Shown: positions 1-10,999 of the stretch, piece after piece
Layout of the letters: each line of letters begins with the position of its first letter
Position numbering within the stretch: the stretch's first letter is position 1
DNA from: Kofleriaceae bacterium
GTDB lineage: Bacteria; Myxococcota_A; Polyangia; Haliangiales; Haliangiaceae
Length of the DNA: 64,000 nucleotides
NCBI GenBank assembly: GCA_018058095.1
Contig: JAGPCO010000014.1
Location: 19,815-83,814 of the forward strand
Direction of reading: 5' to 3'
Notes under the pieces: model-generated
The model's database searches: none
Told to the model about the DNA's origin: nothing
What the model saw: the letters and a program-made list of their open reading frames with translations, nothing else
Program-made: the position numbers and the translations under genes

Positions 1-1
1 C

Positions 2-1174
2 GCCGAGCCACCGCAGCCTGCGGTCGCCGCCGCCACCATGTCGCGCGACGCCGGCGCGCCTGGCGCCAGCCCCTCGAGCGCGACCGTCGGCGTCGGTGCC
101 GGAACCACCAGCGCCAGCAGCGCCGAGGCCGACCTGGCCGAGCCGCCGCCGCTGGCCAACCTCAACCCGCGCTACACGTTCGACACCTTCGTCTCGGGCC
201 CGTCCAACCAGCTGGCCTTCGCCGCCTCGCTGGCCGCCGCCTCGACCTACCCGCCCAAGTACAACCCCATCTTCCTGTGTGGTGGCGTCGGGCTCGGCAA
301 GACCCACCTGCTGCACGCCATCGGCCACCAGCAGCTGGCGCTGCGGCCCGGCTCGCGCGTGGTCTACATCTCGAGCGAGCGGTTCATGAACGAGTACGTC
401 TCGTCCATTCGCACCAGCCGCATGCCGGAGTTCCGCAAGCGCTACCGCGAGGGCATCGACGTGTTGCTCGTCGACGACGTGCAGTTCCTCGCCGGCAAGG
501 ACGGCACCCAGGACGAGTTCTTCCACACGTTCAACGCGCTGCACGAGGGCCACAAGCAGATCGTGCTGACGGCCGACCGCAAGCCGCACGAGATCTCGGA
601 CATCGCCGACCGCCTGCGCTCGCGTTTTGCCTGGGGCCTCCTGGCCGACATCGGCCCGCCCGAGCTCGAGGTCCGCATCGCCATCCTGCGCAAGAAGGCG
701 GCGATCGAGCACATCCCGCTGCCCGACGACGTCGCCCTGTTCATCGCCTCCTCCATCAAGAGCAACGTGCGCGAGCTCGAGGGCGCCCTCATCCGCCTGG
801 CCGCGTACGCCTCGCTGTCGAAGCGCACCATCGACCTCGGCTTCGCCCAGGAGACGCTCGGCGGCACGCTGCTGCGCGCGCGCGAGGTCATCACCGTCGA
901 CGCGGTCATCAAGGCGGTGGCGAGCTACTACTCGGTGCGCGCGGCCGACATCAAGAGCGACCGCCGCCACAAGTCGATCGCCGGCCCGCGCGCGGTGGCC
1001 ATGTACCTGGCCCGGCAGCACTGCAAGGACAGCTACCCCGACCTCGGCCGCGCCTTCGGTGGCAAGCACCACACCACGGTCATCTCCGCCGTCGAGAAGA
1101 TCGCCGACCGCCTCAAGGAGGACCCCAGCCTGCGTGGCGAGCTGCACGCGATCGAGGGCCAGCTGAGCCGCTGA
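2..1174 (+). CDS. dnaA: Chromosomal replication initiator DnaA, 5' partial
   Basis: DnaA binds DnaA boxes at oriC and melts the origin to load the replicative helicase. The reading frame is open to the left edge, so the oligomerisation domain I lies outside; the ATG at 38 sits inside a Pro/Ala-rich linker and is probably not the true start. The core begins near NPRYTFDTFV. The AAA+ domain carries Walker A GGVGLGKTHLLHA and Walker B VLLVDDVQFLAG. The C-terminal helix-turn-helix has the DnaA signature DLGRAFGGKHHTTV, which contacts the box. It is followed by a 470-bp non-coding stretch and dnaN, the classic origin arrangement. Identity is certain; only the 5' end is missing. Confidence 0.97.
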   Translation, partial: AEPPQPAVAAATMSRDAGAPGASPSSATVGVGAGTTSASSAEADLAEPPPLANLNPRYTFDTFVSGPSNQLAFAASLAAASTYPPKYNPIFLCGGVGLGKTHLLHAIGHQQLALRPGSRVVYISSERFMNEYVSSIRTSRMPEFRKRYREGIDVLLVDDVQFLAGKDGTQDEFFHTFNALHEGHKQIVLTADRKPHEISDIADRLRSRFAWGLLADIGPPELEVRIAILRKKAAIEHIPLPDDVALFIASSIKSNVRELEGALIRLAAYASLSKRTIDLGFAQETLGGTLLRAREVITVDAVIKAVASYYSVRAADIKSDRRHKSIAGPRAVAMYLARQHCKDSYPDLGRAFGGKHHTTVISAVEKIADRLKEDPSLRGELHAIEGQLSR

Positions 1175-1246
1175 GGCCCGGGCGCTCAGGCCGGGCGCTG
1201 GCGACTCGCTCCCTCGTGAGCAACGGTCGACCCGCACCTCCCGGCC

Positions 1247-1314
1247 TGAGGACAACCCTGTGATCTCAGCTGTGCACCAGATCTGACCAACTCGCCCGAC
1301 CCGACTTGTCCTCA
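1247..1314. repeat. Inverted repeat TGAGGACAA / TTGTCCTCA, DnaA-box-like
   Basis: TGAGGACAA at 1247-1255 and its exact reverse complement TTGTCCTCA at 1306-1314 are separated by 50 bp. TTGTCCTCA differs by one base from TTGTCCACA, the DnaA box common in high-GC genomes. Paired, oppositely oriented boxes are typical of origins. Confidence 0.5.
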
Positions 1315-1404
1315 ATTCACACCGCCGACGTCCTCCGCTCCGCTCACTGCTCACCCCACACCTGCACGTCGCGCCAACCAGCCAGAACCAAGAGCGAATC
1401 CAGG

Positions 1405-1422
1405 ATATCCACACCGTCCACA
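1405..1422. promoter_or_regulatory. Two adjacent DnaA-box-like 9-mers
   Basis: ATATCCACA (1405-1413) is followed directly by CCGTCCACA (1414-1422). Each matches seven or eight of nine positions of the TTATCCACA/TTGTCCACA consensus, in the same orientation and immediately before the AT-richer GATC cluster. Binding by DnaA is inferred. Confidence 0.5.
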
Positions 1423-1646
1423 GGACCTACTGATCTCTCTACCAAGATCGATCTTAAACCTCTCTGATCAGATCCAGAGAGGCCCGGACCTCGACCCGGA
1501 CCCCGCACGAACCAACTCGCTCGCGTCCGCACCCAGGCTCGCGTACACCTCTGCAGCTGCGCTCATCACCGCCCTGACCTCCAGCATCAGACCCTGCGGG
1601 CAGAATCACCGCCCGCCACGAACCGACGCCACGACCGGAGACCGCC

Positions 1647-2741
1647 ATGGAGTTTCGCATCGCCAAGACCGAGTTCCTTCGCGGGCTCCGCCTCGCGCAG
1701 AACATCGCCGACCGCAAGAGCACGATGCCGCTCCTGGCCAACGTGCTGCTGCGCACCATCGGCAAGAACAAGCTGCTGGTGGCGGCGACCGACCTCAACG
1801 TGTCGCTGGTGGCCGAGCTCAAGAGCACCAACACCACCGAGGGTGGGTTGACCGTCTCGGCCAAGAACCTGCACGAGCTGGTGTCGAGCGCGCCGGGTGA
1901 CGACATCGTCGTCAAGAAGGGCGACAACAACTGGGCCGAGCTCAAGAGCGGCAAGGTCAGCTACCGCATCGTCGGCATGTCCGACCGCGACTTCCCCAAG
2001 GTGCCCGACGCCAAGGAGGCCGCCGCCGTCGAGGTCGAGTCGGGCGCCCTGCGCGAGATGATCGACCGCACCCTGTTCTCGGTGTGCAACGACGAGACAC
2101 GGTTCCACCTCAACGGCGTGCTGTTCGAGTCCGACGGCGCGAACGCGCGCATGGTCTCGACCGACGGCCACCGCCTGTCGAAGGTCGCGCGCGAGCTGGC
2201 CGGGCCCAAGCTGTCGGCCGGCGTCATCATCCCCAAGAAGGGCATCCTCGAGCTCAAGCGCCTGCTCGAGAGCGGCTCGACCTGCAAGCTGGCGGTGAAG
2301 ACGCCGTACCTGTTCGCGGTGTGCGACGACCTCACGCTGGCCATCAAGCTCATCGAGTCGCAGTTCCCGCCGTACGAGCAGGTCATCCCCAAGGACCTCA
2401 AGAAGCAGGTCGTGGTCGACCGGGTCCGGCTCATCGAGTCGCTGCGCCGGGCCCAGCTGATGTCGTCGGAGACGCGCGGCGTGAAGTTCGCGCTCGGCGA
2501 CGCCAACCTGACCATCACCAGCGACAACCCCGACCTGGGCGAGGTGCGCGAGGAGCTCGACGTCGACTACAGCGGCGGCGCCATCGCCATCGGCTTCAAC
2601 CCGAAGTACGTCATCGAGCTGCTGTCGCAGATGTCGGCCGACCAGATCGCGCTCCACCTCGGCGGCGAGCTCGACCCCGGCGTGTTCAAGCCGATGTCGG
2701 GCGACGACTACCTCGGCGTCGTCATGCCGATGCGCATCTGA
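1647..2741 (+). CDS. dnaN: DNA polymerase III sliding clamp, beta subunit
   Basis: The beta clamp is a ring-shaped dimer that tethers polymerase III and repair enzymes to DNA. The 364-aa product has the usual family length and begins MEFRIAKTEFLRGL, a typical clamp N-terminus. The three tandem clamp folds are readable. The conserved STDGHRLS segment lies in the middle, and the C-terminus ends in the classic KPMSGDDYLGVVMPMRI, the stretch forming part of the peptide-binding pocket. It follows the candidate oriC and precedes recF by 27 bp, so the two are probably co-transcribed. Confidence 0.98.
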   Translation: MEFRIAKTEFLRGLRLAQNIADRKSTMPLLANVLLRTIGKNKLLVAATDLNVSLVAELKSTNTTEGGLTVSAKNLHELVSSAPGDDIVVKKGDNNWAELKSGKVSYRIVGMSDRDFPKVPDAKEAAAVEVESGALREMIDRTLFSVCNDETRFHLNGVLFESDGANARMVSTDGHRLSKVARELAGPKLSAGVIIPKKGILELKRLLESGSTCKLAVKTPYLFAVCDDLTLAIKLIESQFPPYEQVIPKDLKKQVVVDRVRLIESLRRAQLMSSETRGVKFALGDANLTITSDNPDLGEVREELDVDYSGGAIAIGFNPKYVIELLSQMSADQIALHLGGELDPGVFKPMSGDDYLGVVMPMRI

Positions 2742-2768
2742 GCGCGGCGACACGCGCGAGCACGGCGC

Positions 2769-3905
2769 ATGCGCATCGAGCACCTGCAGGCCGAGGGCGT
2801 GCGCAACCTGGCGCGCCTGGACCTGAGCCCGAGCACCCGGTTCGTCGTCGTGTCGGGCGACAACGGCCAGGGCAAGACCAACCTGCTCGAGGCGGTCTAC
2901 ACCGTCGCCACGCTGCGCTCGTTTCGCACCGCACGGATGGCCGATCTGGTCGGCTGGGGCCACGAGCAGGCCCGGCTGGCGGCGCGGGTGGCACGTGGCG
3001 GCCTGACCCGGGTGTACGAGCTGGCGCTGACCCGGCAGGGCCGCAGCGTGAGGCTCGACGGCAAGGTGCCGCGGCCGCTGGCGCGGTACTTCGGCGACTT
3101 CAACGTCGTCATGTTCGCGCCCGAGGACCTGTCGGTGCCGCGCGCGGCCCCGGCCGACCGCCGGCGCTTTCTCGATCGCGCGGTGTTCAACGACGCGCCG
3201 GCCCACCTGGCGCTGGCGCAGGACTACGACAAGGTGCTGCGCTCGCGCAACCGGGTGCTCAAGCAGGCCGAGGGCGGCGGCCTGCCGCGCAGCCAGGTCG
3301 AGGGGCTGCTCGAGGTGTACGACGTCCAGCTGGCCAGCTACGGCGCGCAGCTGGTGGTGCAGCGCGAGGCCTTCCTGGCCCGCATGCGGCCGCGCCTGCA
3401 GGAGGCGTTCGAGGCCATCACGCGCACCGGCTTCCCGGTCGACCTGGCGTACCGGCGCTCGTTCGCGCCCGACGGTGCGGCGGAGGGCGCGGCGCCGGTG
3501 GGTCTTGCCGACGTGCAGGCGGCGCTGGCGGCGGCGCTGGGGCACGCGCGCGGCGCCGACCTGGCGCGCGCCACCACCTCGGTCGGGCCGCACCGCGACG
3601 TGCTGGAGTTCGACTTCCGCGGCAAGGAGGCCGGGGCGTTCGCCTCGCAGGGCCAGCTGCGCGCGCTGGTGCTGGCGTGGAAGACCAGCGAGCTGGCGAT
3701 GATCGGGGCCAGCCGCGGCGAGCTACCCGTGCTCCTGCTCGACGACGTCTCGAGCGAACTCGACGCCGACCGCAACCGCTACCTGTTCGAGCACCTGGTC
3801 GGCCTGGCCGGCCAGTGTTTCATCAGCACGACCCATCCGCGGCACGTGCTGGTCGATCGCGAGCGGACCGACCTGCGCATCGAGGGCGGCGTGCTGGTGG
3901 GCTGA
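2769..3905 (+). CDS. recF: DNA replication and repair protein RecF
   Basis: RecF is an SMC-like ATPase that helps load RecA at single-strand gaps. The 378-aa product has Walker A GDNGQGKTNLLEAV near residue 32, an ABC-type signature region SQGQLRALVLAWK and Walker B PVLLLDDVSSELD followed by the TTHPRH segment. Start ATG is 27 bp after dnaN. The next gene begins one base after the recF stop, suggesting an operon. In most genomes gyrB follows directly; here about 1.9 kb with three small genes intervenes. Confidence 0.97.
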   Translation: MRIEHLQAEGVRNLARLDLSPSTRFVVVSGDNGQGKTNLLEAVYTVATLRSFRTARMADLVGWGHEQARLAARVARGGLTRVYELALTRQGRSVRLDGKVPRPLARYFGDFNVVMFAPEDLSVPRAAPADRRRFLDRAVFNDAPAHLALAQDYDKVLRSRNRVLKQAEGGGLPRSQVEGLLEVYDVQLASYGAQLVVQREAFLARMRPRLQEAFEAITRTGFPVDLAYRRSFAPDGAAEGAAPVGLADVQAALAAALGHARGADLARATTSVGPHRDVLEFDFRGKEAGAFASQGQLRALVLAWKTSELAMIGASRGELPVLLLDDVSSELDADRNRYLFEHLVGLAGQCFISTTHPRHVLVDRERTDLRIEGGVLVG

Positions 3906-3906
3906 G

Positions 3907-4278
3907 ATGATGGCGATGCTCTTCGCGATCATCATGGCGGCGCTGGTCGTCTTCCAGCTCGCGCTCGCCGGCGGGGCACCGTGGGGCGCGCTCGCCTGGG
4001 GCGGGGCCCATCCGGGGCGGCTGCCGCGACGGTTGCGGATCGCCTCCGCCGGATCGACCGTGGTGTACGTCGGCATGGTGGTGCTCGCGCTCGATCGTGG
4101 TGGTTGGCTCGACGTCATGTCCGACCCCGCCTCGACCACGGGCATGTGGGTGGTGGCGGGGATCCTGGGCCTGGGCGTGCCGATGAACCTGGCCTCACGG
4201 TCACGGCCGGAGCGCCTGGTCATGACCCCCGTCGTCACCACGCTCACGGTCCTGGCAGCGCTGATCGCACGCGGCTAG
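3907..4278 (+). CDS. Small hydrophobic membrane protein, unknown function
   Basis: A 123-aa product with about four hydrophobic segments (residues 1-22, 45-65, 78-98, 105-121), joined by short Arg-rich loops, so likely an inner-membrane protein. I do not recognise a family. The ATG lies one base downstream of the recF stop, so translation is probably coupled. A second ATG directly follows and could be the actual start. The position inside the dnaN-recF run may mean only co-transcription. Confidence 0.65.
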   Translation: MMAMLFAIIMAALVVFQLALAGGAPWGALAWGGAHPGRLPRRLRIASAGSTVVYVGMVVLALDRGGWLDVMSDPASTTGMWVVAGILGLGVPMNLASRSRPERLVMTPVVTTLTVLAALIARG

Positions 4279-4432
4279 CGCTGGCCAAGCCGCCGGCCAG
4301 CGAGGTCGCCGGGTCCTGCGGTGGCCACGCCCGGCGTGCCATGCCCTGTCGCACAGAGGGAAATAAAATAGCACTTACGGTAATTTGCGAGCCAATACAG
4401 GAGTGGCGTGGTGGTTGCTCCTGGAACCCATC

Positions 4433-4726
4433 ATGCCGACCAACCACTCCATGACCTCCCCCTCCGCCCCCTCCACGCGTCGCCGGCGTGGCCTTGCCGC
4501 GCTGGTTCTTGCGGTGGCCGCGACCAGCGCCGCCGGCTGCACCATCGCGCTCCCGATGGCGACGACCGTCCAGGCAAACGAGTCGAACCGGCACGCCGTT
4601 CGCGAGGGCAAGGAGCCCTCCAGATCGGTGCTTCGCAGCTTCGCCGGCGGGTTCCTCGTCGGCGCCGCGATCGACTCGATGCTCGTGCTGGGCGCGATGC
4701 GGCAGACCTTCCACTACCCTGACTGA
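4433..4726 (+). CDS. Small putative lipoprotein, unknown function
   Basis: The predicted protein starts MPTNHSM and has a basic RRRRG stretch, a hydrophobic segment and a lipobox ending AAGC, then a short mature part with a second hydrophobic, Gly-rich helix (residues 65-85). This suggests an outer- or inner-membrane lipoprotein of about 97 aa. An in-frame ATG upstream at 4385 adds an unlikely leader ahead of the signal peptide; the internal ATG was preferred. An AT-rich patch with TAAAAT (4364-4369) upstream could be a promoter -10 element. No family recognised. Confidence 0.55.
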   Translation: MPTNHSMTSPSAPSTRRRRGLAALVLAVAATSAAGCTIALPMATTVQANESNRHAVREGKEPSRSVLRSFAGGFLVGAAIDSMLVLGAMRQTFHYPD

Positions 4727-4897
4727 GGACGCGGCCGCCCTGGCCGACCGCGCCAGCGCTGGCGGCCGCGGATGGTCGGTCGATGGGTTCACCCGACCTC
4801 GTCGCCGCGGTCGCCGGCCCGTCGACTCGCCAGCGGCCATGCAAGCGTCGGGAACCACGAGGCGAACCACCATCGGCCGCCGGCACGTGGGTTGCTG

Positions 4898-5638
4898 ATG
4901 GCGCCCGCCATGAGGCACCTCGCTCTCGCCCTCGTTCTCGCCTCTGCCTCCGCCATGGCGGCGACCGGCTGCGTCGCCGCCGAAGAAGACGACGCGCTCG
5001 AAGACGACGGCGCGCCGGCCGGCGGCAAGGGCGACGACCCGACCGCGCCGGCGCCGGTGCGGGTGGTGGTGTCGGGCTTCGCGCCGTTCCTCGACTACCG
5101 CGACAACGAATCGGGCGAGGTGGCGCGCCGGCTGGCGCAGGACGTACCGGCCGGGCTGGTGGTCGAGCACCACATCCTCGAGGTGTCGCCGGCAGCGATC
5201 GACGCGTTCGTCGACGAGATGCAGGCGCTGCGACCGGCCGTGGTCATCTCGCTCGGCTACGAGGGCCTGGCCCAGCTCGAGGAGCGCCCCGAGAACATCC
5301 TGCACGCCGGCAGCAACGGCGTCGGCGCCGAATGGGCCGGGCGCGCCGTGGTCGAGGGTGGCCCGGCCGAGCTCGGCACCGACCTGCCGACCGCCGTCGT
5401 CGATGGCGCGCTGGCCGGCTTCGGCTGGCGCCGCACCGTGCGCACCGCCCGGCTCGATCGCGACTACGAGCCGACCCACGACGGCTACGTCTGCAACTAC
5501 CTGGCGTACCGCCTGGCCCACGCCTTCGGGCCCGATGCCGACGTCGCCGCTGGCTTCTTCCACGTCGACTCGCGCCGCGTCACCGACCAGCTGCGCGCGG
5601 TCCTGGTGGCGGTGGCCGAGCACCAGCGCACGCGCTGA
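4898..5638 (+). CDS. Lipoprotein related to pyroglutamyl peptidase I (peptidase C15)
   Basis: After a signal peptide with lipobox ATGC comes an acidic linker ending GGKGDD, then a domain beginning VSGFAPFLDYRDNES, which matches the start of pyrrolidone-carboxylate peptidases (GFEPFGG...NPS). The family's catalytic triad can be placed at Glu129 (LEERPENI), Cys199 (YVCNYLAYR) and His222 (GFFHVDS). The Cys-His spacing of 23 equals that of classical enzymes. C15 enzymes normally act in the cytoplasm removing N-terminal pyroglutamate, so a lipid-anchored form is odd. The start at 4898 (or 4910) is chosen because it sits just before the signal peptide. It separates recF from gyrB. Confidence 0.8.
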   Translation: MAPAMRHLALALVLASASAMAATGCVAAEEDDALEDDGAPAGGKGDDPTAPAPVRVVVSGFAPFLDYRDNESGEVARRLAQDVPAGLVVEHHILEVSPAAIDAFVDEMQALRPAVVISLGYEGLAQLEERPENILHAGSNGVGAEWAGRAVVEGGPAELGTDLPTAVVDGALAGFGWRRTVRTARLDRDYEPTHDGYVCNYLAYRLAHAFGPDADVAAGFFHVDSRRVTDQLRAVLVAVAEHQRTR

Positions 5639-5693
5639 AGACCGGGCCCGGAAATGGGTCCGGATCTCGCGCCGATCACCATGAAACCACTAG

Positions 5694-8231
<2,538 letters not shown>

Positions 8232-8332
8232 GCCGCGCCGACCTGCCCGACCCCGGCCCCGCCGACAGGCCGGGCGCCGCCGGGCCGCCGATTTCCTGCG
8301 TCCTGCCGGCCAGGTCGGCGTCCTTGAGGGAC

Positions 8333-9292
8333 ATGCCCACCACGTCCGACGCCTTCGACTTCGACGGCCCCGCGCTGGCCGCCACGCCGGACCGCTACCA
8401 GCTGGAGCTACCCGCCCCGGTCCGGTCCGAGCTGACGCGGCTGCTGGTGGCGATCGGTCGCGGCGAGGACGTCACCGCCGCGGTGCACGCGGTGATGGCC
8501 GAGGCCCACGCGCGTGTGGCCGCCGCGCTGGCGGACGGTCCGGGGTTGTTCCTGCTGCGCGGCGTGCCAACCCAGGGCCACGATCGCGACGTGCTGGCGA
8601 CCCTGTTCACGGCGATGGGGCGGGCGCTCGGCCGGCCCGCGCCGCAGAACCTCGACGGCGAGCTCCTCACCGACATCCGCGACACCGGCGCCGATCCGGC
8701 CGACCCCGACGTGCGCCTGTACCGGACCCGGGCCGAGCAGGACTTCCACACCGACGGGGCCGACGTGATCGGCCTGCTCGCCCTGCAGGCGGCGCGGCAG
8801 GGCGGGGTCAGCCGCGTCGTCAGCTCGGTCCGCGTCTACCACGAGCTCGCGCGCCAGCGGCCCGACCTGGCCGAGCTGCTGCACGCGCCGTGGTTCTTCC
8901 ACCTCCCCGGCGGGCGTGCGCGCGGGTTGCCCGAGGCGCTGCCGCGGCCGATCGTGCGCCGCGTCGGCGCCAAGCTCGAGACCTTCTACATCGGCTGGTA
9001 CCTCCGCAACGCGCAGGGCCTGGCCGGGGTGCCGCCGCTCAGCGCGGCCCAGCACGAGGCGCTGGCGCTGTACGAGGCGCTCGCCAACGACCCACGCCTG
9101 TTCGTCGACATGGACCTGGTCCCGGGCGACGTGCAGTGGCTGCGCAACTGCTTCGTCCTGCACAAGCGCACCGGCTACGAAGACTGGCCCGAGCCCGAGC
9201 GGCGCCGGCACCTGCTCCGCCTGTGGCTGCAGGTCGACCGACTGGCCGACGGCACGCCGCGCTTCCCGATCGAGGGCGGCACGCCGCGCTGA
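8333..9292 (+). CDS. TauD/TfdA-like Fe(II)/2-oxoglutarate dioxygenase
   Basis: A roughly 319-aa protein of the clavaminate-synthase/TauD superfamily. The HxD iron motif is visible in DFHTDGADVIGLLAL. The distal His is in FVLHKRTGYEDW, and the 2-oxoglutarate-binding Arg lies in the following ERRRHLLRLWLQ. Such enzymes hydroxylate small molecules or side chains; the substrate cannot be predicted. The start is uncertain: TTG at 8324 and ATG at 8333 share the frame, and the ATG was chosen. The gene stands alone downstream of gyrB. Confidence 0.8.
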   Translation: MPTTSDAFDFDGPALAATPDRYQLELPAPVRSELTRLLVAIGRGEDVTAAVHAVMAEAHARVAAALADGPGLFLLRGVPTQGHDRDVLATLFTAMGRALGRPAPQNLDGELLTDIRDTGADPADPDVRLYRTRAEQDFHTDGADVIGLLALQAARQGGVSRVVSSVRVYHELARQRPDLAELLHAPWFFHLPGGRARGLPEALPRPIVRRVGAKLETFYIGWYLRNAQGLAGVPPLSAAQHEALALYEALANDPRLFVDMDLVPGDVQWLRNCFVLHKRTGYEDWPEPERRRHLLRLWLQVDRLADGTPRFPIEGGTPR

Positions 9293-9344
9293 GCGGCGGT
9301 GCCGTCGGTGCGCAGGCGGCGAACGGTTCGGCACGCAGGCGCGA

Positions 9345-9659
9345 TCAGTTCGGCACGCAGGCGGCGACGCAGTCGGTGCACACCGGGCACGAGCTGCTCG
9401 CGCACACGTCGTAGTGCTGACCGGCCGGGCAGGTTGGCGTCGCGCTCTTGGCGGGTGCCGGCGCGGGCGTGGCCGGGGCGCCCGGGCCCACGCTGGGCGG
9501 TGGCGCGGCCGGGGCCGGGTCGCCTGGGTCGGCGCCGGGCGCGGGTGCCGGCGCGAGCCGTGGCGGGTTGTCCGATGGCGATGGGCCGGCCGCTGGCGGG
9601 CTGTGGGCGCTCGCGCAGGCGGACAGGGCCAGGGACATCACGACGAGGAGCTTGTTCAT
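9345..9659 (-). CDS. Cys-rich C-terminal lipoprotein, twin of the gene at 10702
   Basis: A 104-aa protein: signal peptide with lipobox LSAC, a 60-residue Pro/Ala/Gly linker, and a compact C-terminal module CPAGQHYDVCASSSC followed by PVCTDCVAACVPN. The module holds six Cys and is nearly identical to the end of the protein at 10702-10959. The conservation of the module against a diverged linker argues that both are real genes. The Cys spacing suggests disulfide bonds or metal binding outside the cytoplasm. No known family recognised. Confidence 0.65.
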   Translation of the reverse strand: MNKLLVVMSLALSACASAHSPPAAGPSPSDNPPRLAPAPAPGADPGDPAPAAPPPSVGPGAPATPAPAPAKSATPTCPAGQHYDVCASSSCPVCTDCVAACVPN

Positions 9660-9822
9660 GCAGCGATCAACGCACCAGCTCGGCGAACGGCGCCAGCCAT
9701 ACAGCTCCCTTACATGCTGTCCGCATCCTCGGTCGGTGATGCCGCCCGGCTACTCCGAGTAGCCCATCTGCCGTCGGTGGCGGACCCCGAAACAAACACC
9801 GAGATCGAGGCGTTGACTGGCC

Positions 9823-10695
9823 ATGGGTACGCCCCGCCTCGTCATCACCGCCCTGATCGCGACCTCGAGCTGCCAGCGTGTGGACGCGCCTCCCGCCGCG
9901 GTTGGCGCGACCACCGATGCCGCGGCCCTGGCGTCCCGGGTCGACGCCACCGCCACCGGTGCCAGCGCCCCGCTGGACGCCGCCGCCGCGCCGACCGCCA
10001 CCGCGCTGACACCGCCGTTGGCGCCAGGCGTGCTCGGCCTGCAGATCGTCGATCTGGAGTACGGCGGGTACCAGGCACACGGACTCCCGGCCATCCGCGG
10101 CGACGGCGCCGAGGTCCTCGCGTTGTCCGCCGCCGACGACGGCGGGCGTGGCTACCTGACCATGAGCGCGGTCGTGCTCGATGGCAAGACCGGCAAGGTG
10201 CGAGAGCGCATCCCGCTGGTCGACGCCGACGAGACCTGGGACGCGATCCGCGCGGATGAAGACACCAGCGCCACCGTCAAGGCCGACGCCCTCGCGCGCC
10301 GGGTCCGCGCCGGCGTGGCCGCGCTGGGAGCCCGGCTCGCGACCGGCTCGTGGCGTCCGCTGGTGTCGTACCCGGCCACGTCGTTCAACCCGGACGGGGA
10401 GCCACCGCCCTTCGTGACCATCGCCGATGCCACCTTCACCCTCGAGCCACGGGCGTACCGCGTGGTCGAGCGGCGTGGCCCGAGTTCGCATGGCAAGGCC
10501 ACCGCGACGCACCGGATCGCCCGGGTCTTCTCGCCGCCTCCGCCGCGCGACCCCGACCAGCACTGCGCGGGTGATCACGCCACCCTCGCGGCGATCCACG
10601 TCGACGCCACGACCGGCCTGCGCCTGGTCGAGATCGGCTTCTTCGACCCCGGGCACAACTGCGGCGCCAGCGGCCCGGTGTTCGCCAGGTTCTGA
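9823..10695 (+). CDS. Putative lipoprotein, unknown function
   Basis: A 290-aa protein with a short signal sequence and lipobox-like TSSC at residues 14-17, then an Ala/Asp/Thr-rich linker to about residue 65 and a globular domain with a repeated pattern of beta strands (LEYGGYQAHGLPAI, VVLDGKTGKVRERIPL). It ends with a two-Cys segment (HCAGDH...HNCGAS). No family recognised. It lies between the twin Cys-rich lipoprotein genes, transcribed in the opposite direction. Confidence 0.65.
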   Translation: MGTPRLVITALIATSSCQRVDAPPAAVGATTDAAALASRVDATATGASAPLDAAAAPTATALTPPLAPGVLGLQIVDLEYGGYQAHGLPAIRGDGAEVLALSAADDGGRGYLTMSAVVLDGKTGKVRERIPLVDADETWDAIRADEDTSATVKADALARRVRAGVAALGARLATGSWRPLVSYPATSFNPDGEPPPFVTIADATFTLEPRAYRVVERRGPSSHGKATATHRIARVFSPPPPRDPDQHCAGDHATLAAIHVDATTGLRLVEIGFFDPGHNCGASGPVFARF

Positions 10696-10701
10696 CGGCG
10701 G

Positions 10702-10959
10702 TCAGTCGTCGACGCAGGCGGCGACGCAGTCGTCGCACGTCGGGCACGAGCTGCTGGCGCAGGTGTCGTAGTGCTGCCCGGCCGGGCAGGAGTTCGCGGT
10801 CGGGGCCGGGGGCTCGGCCGGCTCGGCGCCGGGCCCGGGCAGCGAACCCGGCGCCGGGCTGACCTCGGGGCCCGGGCTGACCGGGGCCGGGCCGGCCTTG
10901 GGTGCACAGGCGGCCAGGGTGGAGAGCGCGAGGAAGGCGGCGAGGGCCAGGGGCTTCAT
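10702..10959 (-). CDS. Cys-rich C-terminal lipoprotein, twin of the gene at 9345
   Basis: An 85-aa lipoprotein (lipobox LAAC) with a Pro/Gly/Ala linker and the C-terminal module CPAGQHYDTCASSSC then PTCDDCVAACVDD. The module matches the 9345-9659 product except for a few residues, whereas signal peptide and linker differ. The gene ends six bases after the stop of the convergent gene at 9823. Likely an exported, envelope-anchored small disulfide- or metal-binding protein; function unknown. Confidence 0.65.
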   Translation of the reverse strand: MKPLALAAFLALSTLAACAPKAGPAPVSPGPEVSPAPGSLPGPGAEPAEPPAPTANSCPAGQHYDTCASSSCPTCDDCVAACVDD

Positions 10960-10999
10960 GCCTGAACAACGCGTCGGGGCTACCCGCGATTACACCCCG

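Larger units (their letters stand above)
1175..1646. other. Candidate replication origin (oriC) between dnaA and dnaN
   Basis: This is the longest non-coding stretch in the dna cluster and is less GC-rich than its flanks. It holds DnaA-box-like sites (ATATCCACA at 1405, CCGTCCACA at 1414, and an inverted pair of TTGTCCTCA, one mismatch from the TTGTCCACA box of GC-rich bacteria). Between 1431 and 1475 there are five GATC sites around the palindrome AAGATCGATCTT, in an AT-richer patch that could be an unwinding element. No open frame with a ribosome site was seen. Location between dnaA and dnaN is a usual place for oriC; function is inferred. Confidence 0.6.

Noticed and set aside
1173..1200. 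GCCCGG/CCGGGC hairpin after dnaA as a terminator
   Set aside because: Six-base stem with no T-run; expected often in such GC-rich sequence.
1587..3593. Very long open frame antisense to dnaN and recF
   Set aside because: Arg/His/Gln-rich composition typical of the complement of a high-GC gene; no motif or ribosome site; the sense genes are certain.
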